Assembly (NCBI GenBank): GCA_902760755.1
Contig: CACWHK010000045.1
Span: 1-42,166, forward strand
From: an uncultured Lachnospiraceae bacterium
Lineage (GTDB): Bacteria; Bacillota; Clostridia; Lachnospirales; Lachnospiraceae
Length of the DNA: 42,166 nt
Reading direction: 5' to 3'
The first letter of the stretch is position 1, and each line of letters begins with the position of its first letter. Under the pieces are notes generated by a model. The model saw nothing but the letters and a program-made list of their open reading frames with translations, did not search any database and was not told the DNA's origin. Below, piece after piece: positions 17,205 to 26,166 of the stretch. The position numbers were made by a program, and so were the translations under genes.

Positions 17205-17425
17205 AGAACCGTATGCACATATCCGAGATGCCGGCTCCCGCATTTGACTCCTAGCATAAGGCTAGGTGGGTGTCCGCAAGTGACCTTCTGAAGTCCACTC
17301 AGAGGAGGCTGGTCATCCGGCCACAGATATAGGATTCCCGTTAAAAGTAGATGTAGGTTCAAATATAACAGGAGTTGTCGAGCATCCCAGACATCTACAT
17401 ACGGTTTTGAAGGATCATCTCTTAT
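17205..17425 (-). ncRNA. ssrS: 6S RNA
   Basis: Structured RNA that mimics an open promoter and binds the housekeeping RNA polymerase holoenzyme. On the minus strand the ends pair (AACCGTATG at 17406-17398 with CATACGGTT at 17215-17207). Internal words match the 6S pattern: AGATGTCTGGGATGCTCG near the 5' side, GGACACCCACCTAGC with TATGCTAGG as a small hairpin, and GCCGGCATCTCGGAT near the 3' side. The last resembles the E. coli 6S 3' segment GGCGGCATCTCGGAG. It has its own promoter and terminator. The exact 5' and 3' ends are estimates. Confidence 0.82.
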
Positions 17426-17431
17426 GTACTC

Positions 17432-17460
17432 ATTATACGACAATGTGTATAAAAATGCAA
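17432..17460 (-). promoter_or_regulatory. Promoter of the 6S RNA
   Basis: TTGCAT at 17455-17460, 17-base spacer, perfect TATAAT at 17432-17437 on the minus strand. The start is expected near 17425, just past the end of the phosphofructokinase gene. Confidence 0.82.
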
Positions 17461-17473
17461 GAAAAATGTCTGA

Positions 17474-18712
17474 CTATTCACCCGCATGATCAAGGTGCGG
17501 AACCGGCAGATAAACAGGAAGTCCGTCCTTCCATTCCGTTGCTGTTTCCCCTCCGATCAGCGGGCGGATATACCGGAGCATATCCTCTGTCACATCATTT
17601 CCTTCCTCGTTGATCCATGCGCGGGGAACGTCCCGCTCCTTGTTGGCGATCTCGGTGAGGCTTGCCTCACAGATTTCATACCGGTAGGGTGTATCGGAGA
17701 TCCGATTGATGGCCGTCATAAAGCCGGTCTTTCCCTCTTCCGTAAGCTGTACTGCCTTCTCGCCAAGCTCCTCCGACTCCTTCAGATCCTGTGCTGCGGT
17801 GACATGACCCGCGCACCGCTGCAGGATGGAAAGCTCTATGGAGCGCACCTTGATATGAAGCTCCCGCTTCACGATATTCTCCAGGACCTTACCGACACCG
17901 GAGAGCTGCATATGACCGAACTTATCTGCCACTGCTTCCTTCGCGCTGATGTAGATCCCCTTCTCATCACGAATCCCCTCGGAAACCGCAACCACAACAT
18001 TCTTACTCTTCTTCAGTTCCCGACGGACATCCTCCACAAACTGCGTCCGGTGGAACGGAACCTCCGGAAGGTAGATCAGCTGCGGCGTCTTATTGTATTC
18101 ATTTCTCGCAAGTGCGGCAGACGCGGTAAGCCAGCCTGCATCCCTTCCCATGATCTCCACGATAGTCACGCAGGGAAGATCATAGATATAGGTATCATGC
18201 GCGATCTCCAGCATGGAGGACGCGATAAACTTTGCCGCAGAGCCGTAGCCCGGTGTATGATCCGTATGGATCAGATCGTTGTCGATGGTCTTCGGAACCC
18301 CGGCAAACCGGATCGCGGAATTCCGCTTATTCGCAGCCACGGAGAGCTTCGTCACGGTATCCATGGAGTCGTTTCCGCCGATATAGAAGAAGGCTCCGAT
18401 CTCCATCTTCTCGAGAGACCGGAAGATCTGATCATAGATCTCCGGATCCTCGATAGGGTCCCGCATCTTCACTCGACAGGAGCCGAGGAACATGGCCGGT
18501 GTCAGGGCCAGACGCGTAAGGAAGTCCTCCTCCGTCCTTGCCCGCTCCGAAAGCTCCAGATAGTTTTCATTCAGTACGCCGCTGATCCCGTGGATCGCGC
18601 CGTAGATCTTATCATATTCGCTGCTGCTTAGTGCCCCCCGGATCACTCCGGCCAGAGATGCGTTGATCGCTGCCGTCGGTCCTCCGGACTGTGCTACCAT
18701 GATATTCTTCAT
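17474..18712 (-). CDS. 6-phosphofructokinase, probably pyrophosphate-dependent
   Basis: 412 aa PfkA-family enzyme converting fructose 6-phosphate to fructose 1,6-bisphosphate in glycolysis. MVAQSGGPTAAINAS is the nucleotide/PPi-binding start. The phosphoryl-donor site reads YIGGNDSMDT and the catalytic loop VPKTIDNDL. In this family Asp in the second variable place of GG-x-D/G-S and Lys in PKTIDND (instead of PGTIDND) mark pyrophosphate as donor, so I favour PPi over ATP. EIMGRDAGWLTA is the sugar-phosphate block. Longer than the 320-aa ATP enzymes, as expected for the PPi group. It is 29 bases downstream of the LCP gene in the aspS-gatCAB-led run and directly before the 6S promoter. Confidence 0.93.
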   Translation of the reverse strand: MKNIMVAQSGGPTAAINASLAGVIRGALSSSEYDKIYGAIHGISGVLNENYLELSERARTEEDFLTRLALTPAMFLGSCRVKMRDPIEDPEIYDQIFRSLEKMEIGAFFYIGGNDSMDTVTKLSVAANKRNSAIRFAGVPKTIDNDLIHTDHTPGYGSAAKFIASSMLEIAHDTYIYDLPCVTIVEIMGRDAGWLTASAALARNEYNKTPQLIYLPEVPFHRTQFVEDVRRELKKSKNVVVAVSEGIRDEKGIYISAKEAVADKFGHMQLSGVGKVLENIVKRELHIKVRSIELSILQRCAGHVTAAQDLKESEELGEKAVQLTEEGKTGFMTAINRISDTPYRYEICEASLTEIANKERDVPRAWINEEGNDVTEDMLRYIRPLIGGETATEWKDGLPVYLPVPHLDHAGE

Positions 18713-18741
18713 CTTATTCCTCCGGGTGTATTCTTTGCTGT

Positions 18742-19932
18742 CTACTGCTCGTCCGGTGCCGCAACCTTCCCCTTACTGAAATATCCGGTCTCATTGGAGA
18801 TGGCATTCGAGATCCGCTGTACCGAAGTGGTGGGCGTATAATCCTGCAGGCCGAACAGATACCGGTGAAGTGCTGCCACATTTCCGGTCAGATCCTCCGG
18901 TGCGATACAGGAGCCCTTGGTGTCCGAGTTATAGAACTGATACTGGAACGGGAAGCCTGCGGTCTTCTCCAGCTTATAGGACCGCACGTTCTTTGCCAGA
19001 TCGATCATTTCATCCTCGGTCATGCTGGTGCTGATATAGGGGAATACCTCATCCATCACGGTATCGATGGTGGAAAGATCACTCTTTCTGACCTTCTCCA
19101 TCACCGCCATGATCACTTCTCTCTGGCGCTCAGTACGGGTGATATCACCCTGATCCGTGCTGCGGATCCGGGAGTACGCCGTCGCCTGTGCTCCGTTCAG
19201 AATGATGGTTCCTGTTTCAAACACACCCTCGGAATAAATGCCGGTCACGCGGATCTGCTCCGTAAGGCAGGCATTCAGCATATCCAGCTCATTTTCCTCA
19301 ACGCTGATGGGTACGCCGCCGATGGAATCGATGGCACGGGTCAGGCCCTCCCAGTTGATGGTGATAAAGTCCGTAATATTCAGGTCCAGATTGGTATTCA
19401 GCGCCCGGATTGCAAGCTTTGCTCCGCCATAGGCGTAGGATGCGTTGATCTTGGAGGTATATGCTCCTTCATCATCCGGAATCTCCAACAGCGTATCACG
19501 GTAAACGGATATGATCTTCACCTCGCGGGTATCATTGTTGATGCTGGCAACCAGCATGGCGTCGCTTCGGTTGCCCGCTCCCAGACTGGAATCCCGGGCA
19601 TCCACGCCGAAGAGGGCGATGTTGGTATAGCCCTTCATCTTCTCTTCGTCTACGCCTTCGTTGATGGAAAGCTCCTCCTTGCTGAGCTCCTGAATGTTCA
19701 GAAGGTTATATTTGTTATGTACATAAACTCTGACAAGTGCAAAGATCAGGCCTACAATGATGATCAGCTCAATGATGAGTGCGATCCCCCACTTTGCATT
19801 GGAAGATATCCCGCGGTGTTCGTCATCCTCATCCTCGTCATCCTCCGTCTGCGCACTGCGGTACGCCGGATCGTCATAATAATCATCTTCGCCATATTCG
19901 TCATCATCGTAAAAATCATCGTTAAATGACAT
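18742..19932 (-). CDS. LytR-CpsA-Psr (LCP) family wall-polymer ligase
   Basis: 396 aa. An acidic cytoplasmic N-terminus (Asp/Glu/Tyr-rich, about 1-45), one membrane helix at about 50-72, and an extracytoplasmic LCP domain from about 105 to 330. Conserved blocks: NIALFGVDARD, GNRSDAMLVASIN, ISVYRDTLLEIP with the Arg that binds the pyrophosphate lipid, SKINASYAYGG, YSRIRSTDQGDITRTERQREVI. LCP proteins transfer lipid-linked glycopolymers such as teichoic acids or capsule to peptidoglycan. A GT2 enzyme is encoded 11 bases upstream, which fits joint work on a surface glycopolymer. The start follows AAAGGAG. Confidence 0.95.
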   Translation of the reverse strand: MSFNDDFYDDDEYGEDDYYDDPAYRSAQTEDDEDEDDEHRGISSNAKWGIALIIELIIIVGLIFALVRVYVHNKYNLLNIQELSKEELSINEGVDEEKMKGYTNIALFGVDARDSSLGAGNRSDAMLVASINNDTREVKIISVYRDTLLEIPDDEGAYTSKINASYAYGGAKLAIRALNTNLDLNITDFITINWEGLTRAIDSIGGVPISVEENELDMLNACLTEQIRVTGIYSEGVFETGTIILNGAQATAYSRIRSTDQGDITRTERQREVIMAVMEKVRKSDLSTIDTVMDEVFPYISTSMTEDEMIDLAKNVRSYKLEKTAGFPFQYQFYNSDTKGSCIAPEDLTGNVAALHRYLFGLQDYTPTTSVQRISNAISNETGYFSKGKVAAPDEQ

Positions 19933-19943
19933 AGCATTCTCCT

Positions 19944-20663
19944 TTACTTCTTAATTCTCCTCCAGATCCTGAATGTCTCAAAGAACATATCAAAAATGGT
20001 CCGAAGGCGGATCTTCGTCTTACGCTCTCCGTCTCCGTGGTAGCGGACAACGACGGGGCGTTCCTCCATGGAGAGTCCGTTCTTCTTTGCAAGTGCAAGC
20101 AGCTCGATATCAAAGCAGAATCGGTCGGACCGCATGGCGGATACCACCGGGCGGATGGCCTCGGTGGAAAAGAGCTTGATCCCGGTCTGTGTATCACGGA
20201 TCGGCAGGTGGAACAGCAGTTTCAGATAGAGGTAATATCCCATGGTCATGGCCTTCCGGTAGAAGGGATATTCCAGATTGGAGTCCGGATGGAGCTTCGA
20301 CCCGAGGACGATGTCCGTACCACGTTCCTTCATGGCAGAAAGATACCCTTCCAGCTGCTCCGGCGGCAGATCCAGATCTGCATCCAGAAATGCGGTGTAG
20401 CGGGCCTTGCTTGCCATCATGCCTCTTCGGATGGCGTAGCCCTTTCCGCGGTTCTTCTCATAGGAAATGATGCCGATCTTCGCATTCTCTGCTGCAGCGC
20501 GGCGCATCTCGGTCTCCGTGTTGTCCGTGCTGCCGTCATTCACTGCAATGATGCGGAAGGACGGGCAGAACTTCTCCAGGGTGGCTGCGCAGGTGAGAAG
20601 ATTCTCATATATTCGATTGCCTTCGTTGTATGCCGGCATTACCACGGCAAGTTCTACACTCAT
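19944..20663 (-). CDS. GT2 glycosyltransferase, dolichyl/undecaprenyl-phosphate sugar type
   Basis: 239 aa from the ATG at 20663, supported by AGGTAGGAA just upstream. A longer frame to 20753 runs into a repeat and is rejected. GT-A fold: LAVVMPAYNEGNRI, VNDGSTDNT, KNRGKGYAIRRGM, the DxD site LDADLDLPPEQL, GSKLHPDS, and RDTQTGIKLFSTEA, a hallmark of ALG5/DPM1-like enzymes that put a sugar on a polyprenyl phosphate. There is no C-terminal membrane part, unlike many DPMS-like proteins. Likely supplies lipid-linked sugar for a wall polymer used by the adjacent LCP protein. The sugar is not predictable. Confidence 0.9.
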   Translation of the reverse strand: MSVELAVVMPAYNEGNRIYENLLTCAATLEKFCPSFRIIAVNDGSTDNTETEMRRAAAENAKIGIISYEKNRGKGYAIRRGMMASKARYTAFLDADLDLPPEQLEGYLSAMKERGTDIVLGSKLHPDSNLEYPFYRKAMTMGYYLYLKLLFHLPIRDTQTGIKLFSTEAIRPVVSAMRSDRFCFDIELLALAKKNGLSMEERPVVVRYHGDGERKTKIRLRTIFDMFFETFRIWRRIKK

Positions 20664-20706
20664 TCTCTTATTCCTACCTAAAGATACGCGTCGCAGGGTT
20701 CCAGTC

Positions 20707-20757
20707 GGGATGTCCCTCGGACAGACACGGGAAAATGGTCCGCCGATGCACACCGCT
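20707..20757. repeat. Repeat with GCGGACCATTTT core, copy 1
   Basis: Minus-strand core GCGGACCATTTTCCCGTGTC followed by TGTCCGAGGG. A CGGAC/GTCCG hairpin encloses the ATTTT-containing loop. It resembles 30308-30376, where the core reads GCGGACCATTTCACTGTGTC. It lies between gatB and the GT2 gene. Confidence 0.5.
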
Positions 20758-20783
20758 CCGTCTCCCGCTTCGCTGTATTCATA

Positions 20784-22226
20784 TTAGCCTAGTTTCTCAG
20801 CGATCATCTTGTTAACAGTCGCAGGATCGCACTTACCCTTCATCTCCTTCATGACAAAGCCGACGATGGCTCCGATGGCCTTGCCCTTGCCGTTCTTAAT
20901 GTCTTCAACGGCTTTCGGGTTCGCTGCGATGGCCTTATCCACAACCTCAGAGAGGACGCCGTCATCGGCCTTCGTGGACAGGTTGTTATCCTTTACGTAC
21001 TGTGCAGGGCTTAAGTTGTCGGAGAAGACAGCCTTCTCGAAGACTTCCTTTGCGACTGCACCGTTGATCTCCTTTGCATCCACCAGCGCAATCAGCTCTG
21101 CCAGGTTCTCACCGGAGAATTTAAGGTTGGAAGCATCTGTGTTGGTCTCCTTCATAAGACGCATGGTTTCAACCATGAGCCAGTTGGAGGCCTTCTTCGG
21201 ATCTGCTCCGGCTGCGACAGCGCCTTCGAACAGGTCTGCCAGCTTCTTCTCACCGGTCAGCTGGTCGATATCATACTCAGGCAGCTGATACTCCTTCTTA
21301 TAGCGTTCGATCTTCTCGGCTCGCATCTCCGGCTGACGTCCGCGGATTTCTTCGATCCACTCCTCGGATACGGCGATGGGAACCAGATCCGGATCCGGGA
21401 AGTAACGATAATCCTGTGCATCCTCCTTGGAACGCATGGGATAGGAATAGCCCTTCTCATCATCCCAGCGGCGGGTCTCCTGCACCACCTTCTCACCAGA
21501 TTCCAGAAGATCGATCTGACGGTTTACTTCATTTTCGATACAACGCTTAATGGCCCTGAAGGAGTTCAGGTTCTTGGACTCGGTACGGGTACCGAACTCC
21601 TCACTCCCCTTCTCGCGGATGGACAGATTCACATCCGCACGCATGGAGCCCTCATTCAGCTTACAGTCCGAGGCATCCAGATACTGGATGGTCTCACGAA
21701 GCCCTTCCAGATATGCGATCACCTCGTCTGCCGAGCGCATGTCCGGCTCGGACACGATCTCGATCAGGGGAACACCGGAACGGTTGAAATCCACATAGGT
21801 TTCATCCGTAAATGCATCATGCACCAGCTTTCCCGCATCCTCCTCCATATGGATCTCGTGGATCCGTACGTGCTTCTCGTCTCCATTTGCGTCCTTGATG
21901 GCTACATAGCCGTTCCGGCAAATGGGATAATACAGCTGGGAGATCTGATAGTTCTGCGGGTTATCCGGATAGAAATAGTTCTTCCGGTCAAACTTGCTGT
22001 TTCTTGTGATATCACAGTGTGTTGCAAGACCCACCGCGATGGCCTTCTCCACAACACCCTTATTCAGTACCGGAAGACTTCCGGGCATACCGGAGCAGAC
22101 CGGGCACACATGGGTGTTCGGTGCCCCGCCGAAGGCTGTGGAGCAGCCGCAGAAGATCTTGGTCTTTGTATTCAGTTCCACATGGACCTCAAGTCCGATG
22201 ACCACTTCATATTCCTTGCTCATCAT
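20784..22226 (-). CDS. gatB: Asp-tRNA(Asn)/Glu-tRNA(Gln) amidotransferase subunit B
   Basis: 480 aa. GatB binds mischarged Asp-tRNA-Asn or Glu-tRNA-Gln and activates the side chain while GatA supplies ammonia. The amidotransferase core has [38 protein letters not shown] (with zinc-binding Cys), [17 protein letters not shown] and [11 protein letters not shown]. The C-terminal helical plus YqeY-like tail ends near [17 protein letters not shown]. Two start codons in tandem (22226 and 22223) overlap the gatA stop. The second has the better spacing from GGGAGG, so the true start may be 22223. Confidence 0.97.
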   Translation of the reverse strand: MMSKEYEVVIGLEVHVELNTKTKIFCGCSTAFGGAPNTHVCPVCSGMPGSLPVLNKGVVEKAIAVGLATHCDITRNSKFDRKNYFYPDNPQNYQISQLYYPICRNGYVAIKDANGDEKHVRIHEIHMEEDAGKLVHDAFTDETYVDFNRSGVPLIEIVSEPDMRSADEVIAYLEGLRETIQYLDASDCKLNEGSMRADVNLSIREKGSEEFGTRTESKNLNSFRAIKRCIENEVNRQIDLLESGEKVVQETRRWDDEKGYSYPMRSKEDAQDYRYFPDPDLVPIAVSEEWIEEIRGRQPEMRAEKIERYKKEYQLPEYDIDQLTGEKKLADLFEGAVAAGADPKKASNWLMVETMRLMKETNTDASNLKFSGENLAELIALVDAKEINGAVAKEVFEKAVFSDNLSPAQYVKDNNLSTKADDGVLSEVVDKAIAANPKAVEDIKNGKGKAIGAIVGFVMKEMKGKCDPATVNKMIAEKLG

Positions 22227-23695
22227 ACCACCTCCCCTCGGCTTTGCTCATACGTATATGCCGCACGGATGATCTTCTTCTCCGCGAAGGTCTGTCCCAG
22301 GAGCTGCAGGCCCACGGGAAGTCCGTCGCTGTCGCATCCGCAGGGGATGGATATGCCGGGCAGACCGGCCAGGTTTACGGATACGGTATAGATATCGCCA
22401 AGGTACATCTTGATCGGGTCGGAAAGGGACTCTCCGATGGGCAGTGCCGTGGTGGGAGCCACAGGTCCGAGGATCACATCATACTTCTCGAAGGCCTTGT
22501 CAAATGCCTGCTTGATCAGGGCCTTCACGCGAAGGGCCTTTACATAGTAAGCATCATAATAGCCGGAGGAAAGCACAAAGCTTCCCAGCATGATCCGGCG
22601 CTTTACTTCTGCTCCGAAGCCCTCGGAACGGGTCTTCTTGTACATATTATGCAGGTCGGTGTAGCTCTCGGTACGGTAACCGTACTTTACACCGTCGAAA
22701 CGCTCCAGGTTCGAGGATGCTTCCGCGCACGCTATGATATAGTAGGCCGGAATGGCATACTCCACCATACCGAGGTCGAACTCCTCCACCTCGGCCCCAA
22801 GCTCGCGAAACTTCTCTGCTGCGGCCAGGACCTTCTCCTTTACCTCCGGATCGATCCCCTCCAGGAAATAGTCTCTCGGCACACCGATCTTCATGCCCTT
22901 TACGTCATTCACCAGGGCAGAGGTAAAGTCGGTAGCAGCCTCCTCGCTTCCCTCGGGAAGCCGTGCGGAGGTGGAATCCTTCGGATCCAGCGTGGAGATG
23001 ATTTCCAGAATGGTTGCGCAGTCGGTCACGTCCTTCGCCAGGGGTCCGATCTGATCCAGAGAGGAGCCGTATGCGATAAGTCCGTAACGGGATACACGGC
23101 CGTAGGTGGGCTTGATGCCTGCCACGCCGCAGAAGCCTGCGGGCTGACGGATGGATCCGCCGGTATCGCTTCCCAGGGCCGCTGCACACTCATCCGCTGC
23201 AACCGCTGCCGCAGAGCCACCGGAGGAACCGCCCGGGACCCGGGTAATATCCCGCGGGTTTCTGGTCGCACCGAAATACGAGGTCTCTGTGGTACTACCC
23301 ATGGCGAACTCGTCCATATTGGTCTTGCCGAGGATCACGACACCTGCATCCTTCATGGCCTGTACGGCAGTCGCCGTATAGGTGGGTTTAAAGTTTCCCA
23401 GGATCCTGGATGCACAGGTGGTCAGCTGCCCCTCGATGCACATATTATCCTTGATTGCCACCGGAACACCGGCCAGAGGACCGGTCAGCTCTCCTGCCGC
23501 GATCCTTCGGTCTGCCTCCTCCGCCTGACGGAGGGCCCCTTCGGTGTCGATGGTGATATAGGCGTGGATCTCCTTCTCTCTGGCTCCGATCTGATCCAGA
23601 TAAGCCTTCGTTGCTTCCACGCTGGTGGTCTCCCCTGCAGCGATCTTCTTTCCGAGCTCAACCGCAGTAAGACGGAGAATTTCTTCTCTTTCCAT
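22223..23695 (-). CDS. gatA: Asp-tRNA(Asn)/Glu-tRNA(Gln) amidotransferase subunit A
   Basis: 490 aa amidase-signature enzyme that hydrolyses glutamine and channels ammonia to GatB. The Ser-cisSer-Lys triad is visible: Lys in [10 protein letters not shown], the cis-Ser in [14 protein letters not shown], and the nucleophile Ser in [16 protein letters not shown]. The ending [21 protein letters not shown] is family-typical. AAGGAG precedes the ATG at 23695. It sits between gatC (17 bases upstream by the longer frame) and gatB (overlap of 4 bases). Confidence 0.98.
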   Translation of the reverse strand: MEREEILRLTAVELGKKIAAGETTSVEATKAYLDQIGAREKEIHAYITIDTEGALRQAEEADRRIAAGELTGPLAGVPVAIKDNMCIEGQLTTCASRILGNFKPTYTATAVQAMKDAGVVILGKTNMDEFAMGSTTETSYFGATRNPRDITRVPGGSSGGSAAAVAADECAAALGSDTGGSIRQPAGFCGVAGIKPTYGRVSRYGLIAYGSSLDQIGPLAKDVTDCATILEIISTLDPKDSTSARLPEGSEEAATDFTSALVNDVKGMKIGVPRDYFLEGIDPEVKEKVLAAAEKFRELGAEVEEFDLGMVEYAIPAYYIIACAEASSNLERFDGVKYGYRTESYTDLHNMYKKTRSEGFGAEVKRRIMLGSFVLSSGYYDAYYVKALRVKALIKQAFDKAFEKYDVILGPVAPTTALPIGESLSDPIKMYLGDIYTVSVNLAGLPGISIPCGCDSDGLPVGLQLLGQTFAEKKIIRAAYTYEQSRGEVV

Positions 23696-23712
23696 GGTTT
23701 TCTCCTTATGTG

Positions 23713-24000
23713 TTAAGATCCTTCGTCGCTTTGCTCCTCAGGATGACATTTCCGGAATAACCTAAAAGGTATTCGGTACGATAAATGCTTCCTCTTGGTC
23801 ACCACATCCTCCCGCATTACATTTGACACGGGAAATGTATGGCTCATGGGCTCCACTCCGGATACATCCAGCTCATTCAGCTTGCCGACGTAGTCCAGCA
23901 TTTCCGACATATCCTGCTTTGCACGCTCCTTCTCCTCGGGAGACAGCTCCAGCTTTGCAAGGATGCCGACGTATTCGATGGTTTCATCAGTAATCTGCAT
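23713..24000 (-). CDS. gatC: Asp-tRNA(Asn)/Glu-tRNA(Gln) amidotransferase subunit C, 3' end frameshifted
   Basis: Small GatCAB subunit that wraps GatA and GatB together. The open frame gives 95 aa. The first 68 or so residues are normal ([44 protein letters not shown]). After DVVT the frame turns into [14 protein letters not shown] and then reads through the hairpin repeat ([11 protein letters not shown]), which is not family sequence. In the -1 frame the same bases give [10 protein letters not shown] followed by TAG at 23764-23762, the expected GatC ending. About 15 residues usually found between these parts are also missing. So the gene carries an out-of-frame internal deletion near 23797-23803, or an assembly error. 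An undamaged gene would stop before the repeat at 23717-23749. Confidence 0.85.
   Translation of the reverse strand: MQITDETIEYVGILAKLELSPEEKERAKQDMSEMLDYVGKLNELDVSGVEPMSHTFPVSNVMREDVVTKRKHLSYRIPFRLFRKCHPEEQSDEGS
23717..23749 (-). repeat. Hairpin repeat half-element between gatC and gatA
   Basis: Minus-strand stem ATCCT/AGGAT, GA facing GA, and an inner G-GA-GC-AAA-GC-GA-C hairpin that nests a second GA pair. Same family as 4052-4152. It overlaps the aberrant 3' extension of the gatC frame. Confidence 0.75.
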
Positions 24001-24018
24001 ATTCTTCTCCTTTACAAT

Positions 24019-24096
24019 GTCATTCTGACGAACGAAGTGAGGAAGAATCCCCTGACTCAGTCATGGGATTCTTCGCCCTGCGGGCTCAGAATGACA
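24019..24096. repeat. Hairpin repeat, inverted pair between aspS and gatC
   Basis: Two half-elements face each other: 24019-24050 (ATTCT-GA, inner C-GA-AC-GAA-GT-GA-G, GA-AGAAT) and 24065-24096 (minus-strand inner stem GCCC-GCA-GGGC). The whole can fold into one long hairpin in the aspS-gatC mRNA spacer. Confidence 0.85.
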
Positions 24097-24098
24097 CG

Positions 24099-25835
24099 TT
24101 AATCCCTAACTTTGATATGCGTCTCACGGAGCTGCAGCTCGGTCACCTCACCCGGTGCGCCGCACATCAGGTCCTGTCCGGTTCCGCTCATGGGGAACGC
24201 AATTACCTCACGGATGTTTTCCTCGTTGCGGAGCAGCATGATCATACGATCCACGCCCGGTGCCATGCCGGCATGCGGTGGTGCTCCGAACTGGAATGCA
24301 CTGTAGAGTGCTCCGAACTTCTGCTCCAGAACCTCCTTGGAGTAGCCTGCGATCTCGAAGGCCTTCTCCATGATCTCCATATCATGATTCCGAACAGCGC
24401 CGGAGGAAAGCTCCACGCCGTTGCAGACAATATCATACTGATAAGCCAGGATATCCAGCGGATCCTTCTCCTGCAGGGCCTTAAGACCACCCTGGGGCAT
24501 GGAGAATGGATTGTGGGTAAATGCCGGTCCCTTCACTTCCTCATCATACTCATACATGGGGAAGTCGTTGATGTAGCAGAAACGATAAGCATTCTTCTCG
24601 ATCATATCCAGACGTGCGCCCAGCTCGTTCCGGATCTGTCCTGCGAAGAGGCTGGCTCTCTGTTCCTTATCTGCGATAAAGAAAATGGTATCGCCAACAT
24701 TGAGCTTTGCCAGGCCCTTCAGCTCCTCCTTTAACTCATCCGGGATAAACTTGTCGATGGGGCCCTTGTAGCTTCCGTCCCCTTGAACCTCCAGATAGCC
24801 GAGACCACCCATGCCGATGCCCTGGGCGAACTTCAGCATCTTCTCATGCTGGCCCTTGGAAAGCTTCCGCGGAACATTTATGGCACGAACCGTCTTGCCG
24901 TGGAAGGGCTTGAAGGTACACTTCTGGAAGAAGTCGGAAAGATCGATGATCCGAAGGGGATTCCGAAGATCCGGCTTATCGCTTCCGAACTCCAGCATGG
25001 CCTGCTTGTAGCTGATGATGGGGTACGGTGCCTCGGTCACGGTATAGCCCTCGGGTGCAAACTCCTTAAAGGTTGCGGAAAGGACTTCCTCCCCTACCTT
25101 GAATACATCCTCCTGGGTTGCAAAGCTCATCTCGAAGTCGAGCTGATAGAACTCTCCCGGAGAACGATCGGCACGCGCATCCTCATCACGGAAGCAGGGT
25201 GCGATCTGGAAATACTTATCAAAACCGGACACCATCAGAAGCTGCTTATACTGCTGCGGTGCCTGGGGAAGTGCGTAGAACTTGCCCTTATACCGACGGG
25301 ACGGAACGATATAGTCCCGGGCGCCCTCCGGAGAGGATGCACAGAGGATGGGGGTCTGGATCTCCACGAAGCCCATCTCCTCCATCTTCTTACGAAGGAA
25401 GCTGATCACCTTTGAACGGAACAGGATATTATCCTTTACCTTCTGATTCCGAAGATCAAGATACCGGTACTTCAGACGAACCTCCTCACGTACCTCCTTG
25501 GAGGTCACGATCTCGAAGGGCAGCTGTGTATAGACCTTGCCCAGGATATCGATGGAGTGTGCCTCCAGCTCGATGGTTCCGGTGGGAATCTTCGGATTGT
25601 AGGTCTCCTCATCTCTATGCTCTACCACACCTTCCACGGAGATTGCCTGCTCCCGGGTGATTCCGTCCAGCAGCGTGGTATCACGCAGAACGACCTGCAT
25701 CACACCATACATATCCCGAAGGTCGATAAAGGATACACCGCCGTGGTCACGGATATTCTCTACCCAGCCCGCAAGACGGACATTCTTTCCGACATCCTGC
25801 TCATTCATCTGATCGATGGTTTTGTCTCTGTACAT
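24099..25835 (-). CDS. aspS: Aspartyl-tRNA synthetase, bacterial type
   Basis: 578 aa class IIb synthetase. N-terminal OB anticodon domain (VGKNVRLAGWVENIRDHGGVSFIDLRD), a hinge, then the catalytic core with motif 2 ACFRDEDARADRSPGEFYQLD, the bacterial GAD insert (about 300-420), FTHNPFSMPQ, and motif 3 GMAPGVDRMIMLL. It is slightly short of 590 but complete. It heads a run with gatC, gatA and gatB. With GatCAB, a non-discriminating AspRS makes Asp-tRNA-Asn that is amidated to Asn-tRNA-Asn. The arrangement and the T-box specifier support that, but discrimination cannot be read from sequence alone here. Confidence 0.97.
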   Translation of the reverse strand: MYRDKTIDQMNEQDVGKNVRLAGWVENIRDHGGVSFIDLRDMYGVMQVVLRDTTLLDGITREQAISVEGVVEHRDEETYNPKIPTGTIELEAHSIDILGKVYTQLPFEIVTSKEVREEVRLKYRYLDLRNQKVKDNILFRSKVISFLRKKMEEMGFVEIQTPILCASSPEGARDYIVPSRRYKGKFYALPQAPQQYKQLLMVSGFDKYFQIAPCFRDEDARADRSPGEFYQLDFEMSFATQEDVFKVGEEVLSATFKEFAPEGYTVTEAPYPIISYKQAMLEFGSDKPDLRNPLRIIDLSDFFQKCTFKPFHGKTVRAINVPRKLSKGQHEKMLKFAQGIGMGGLGYLEVQGDGSYKGPIDKFIPDELKEELKGLAKLNVGDTIFFIADKEQRASLFAGQIRNELGARLDMIEKNAYRFCYINDFPMYEYDEEVKGPAFTHNPFSMPQGGLKALQEKDPLDILAYQYDIVCNGVELSSGAVRNHDMEIMEKAFEIAGYSKEVLEQKFGALYSAFQFGAPPHAGMAPGVDRMIMLLRNEENIREVIAFPMSGTGQDLMCGAPGEVTELQLRETHIKVRD

Positions 25836-25859
25836 TTCGCTTCCTCTTTTCTTAAATAA

Positions 25860-26124
25860 TAAAATCCCGAGGCCATTATTAAACAGCCTCGGGACGATTC
25901 ATTACATTTCCTAAACCGTGGTACCACCCGATTTCAGATGCACTGCATCTGCACTCTTACCGGCGTAACGTGCCGCTGACGGATGATCCTACTCTTCCTT
26001 CAGATCACCGGCTCCGGAGTGTTCCGCTTTCCGAGGTGTCCCGCTGTGGCTTCCAGTCCATGACCACGGCTCCCTGTCAGTCCTTTCGAAAAGAAGTCTC
26101 CTTCTTCGCTTTTCTTATAAACTT
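25860..26124 (-). promoter_or_regulatory. T-box riboswitch of aspS-gatCAB, specifier GAAC (Asn, overlapping Glu)
   Basis: Leader with the T-box word GGTGGTACCACGG (about 25917-25929) and a terminator whose arms lie at 25864-25873 and 25886-25894, followed by TTTTATTATTT. Stem I has the GGTCATGGACTGGAAGCC distal region. Aligning with the pheS T-box through the 12 bases after the specifier (ACTCCGGAGCCG against ACACCGGAGCCG) places AAC (26023-26021) as the specifier. The four bases GAAC (26024-26021) hold both AAC (Asn) and GAA (Glu). A GAC (Asp) exists at 26040-26038 but fits the alignment less well. The aligned codon implies sensing of uncharged tRNA-Asn, and perhaps tRNA-Glu. Confidence 0.88.
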
Positions 26125-26130
26125 GCATGT

Positions 26131-26159
26131 ATTATAGACGATACGCCCGAAATACACAA
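26131..26159 (-). promoter_or_regulatory. Promoter of the aspS-gatCAB T-box transcript
   Basis: TTGTGT at 26154-26159, 17-base spacer, perfect TATAAT at 26131-26136 on the minus strand. It lies 8 bases after the stop codon of the preceding wall hydrolase gene. Confidence 0.8.
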
Positions 26160-26166
26160 GTGTTTT

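Noticed and set aside
20664-20753. N-terminal extension of the GT2 enzyme
   Set aside because: The added residues come from an intergenic repeat and do not resemble GT2 proteins. ATG 20663 has its own ribosome site.
22244-23716. 490-codon plus-strand open frame opposite gatA, and similar long frames opposite queA, pheT, pfk and dapL
   Set aside because: They lie exactly antisense to strongly recognised genes, have no ribosome site or family resemblance, and arise from codon bias of the true strand.
23713-23820. Programmed -1 frameshift in gatC
   Set aside because: No slippery heptamer or downstream stimulator is evident, and about 15 family residues are missing, so a deletion or sequence error is simpler.
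26038-26040. GAC as Asp specifier of the aspS T-box
   Set aside because: Alignment of both T-boxes in the window puts GAC in the upper stem, while AAC takes the specifier place. Kept as the alternative.
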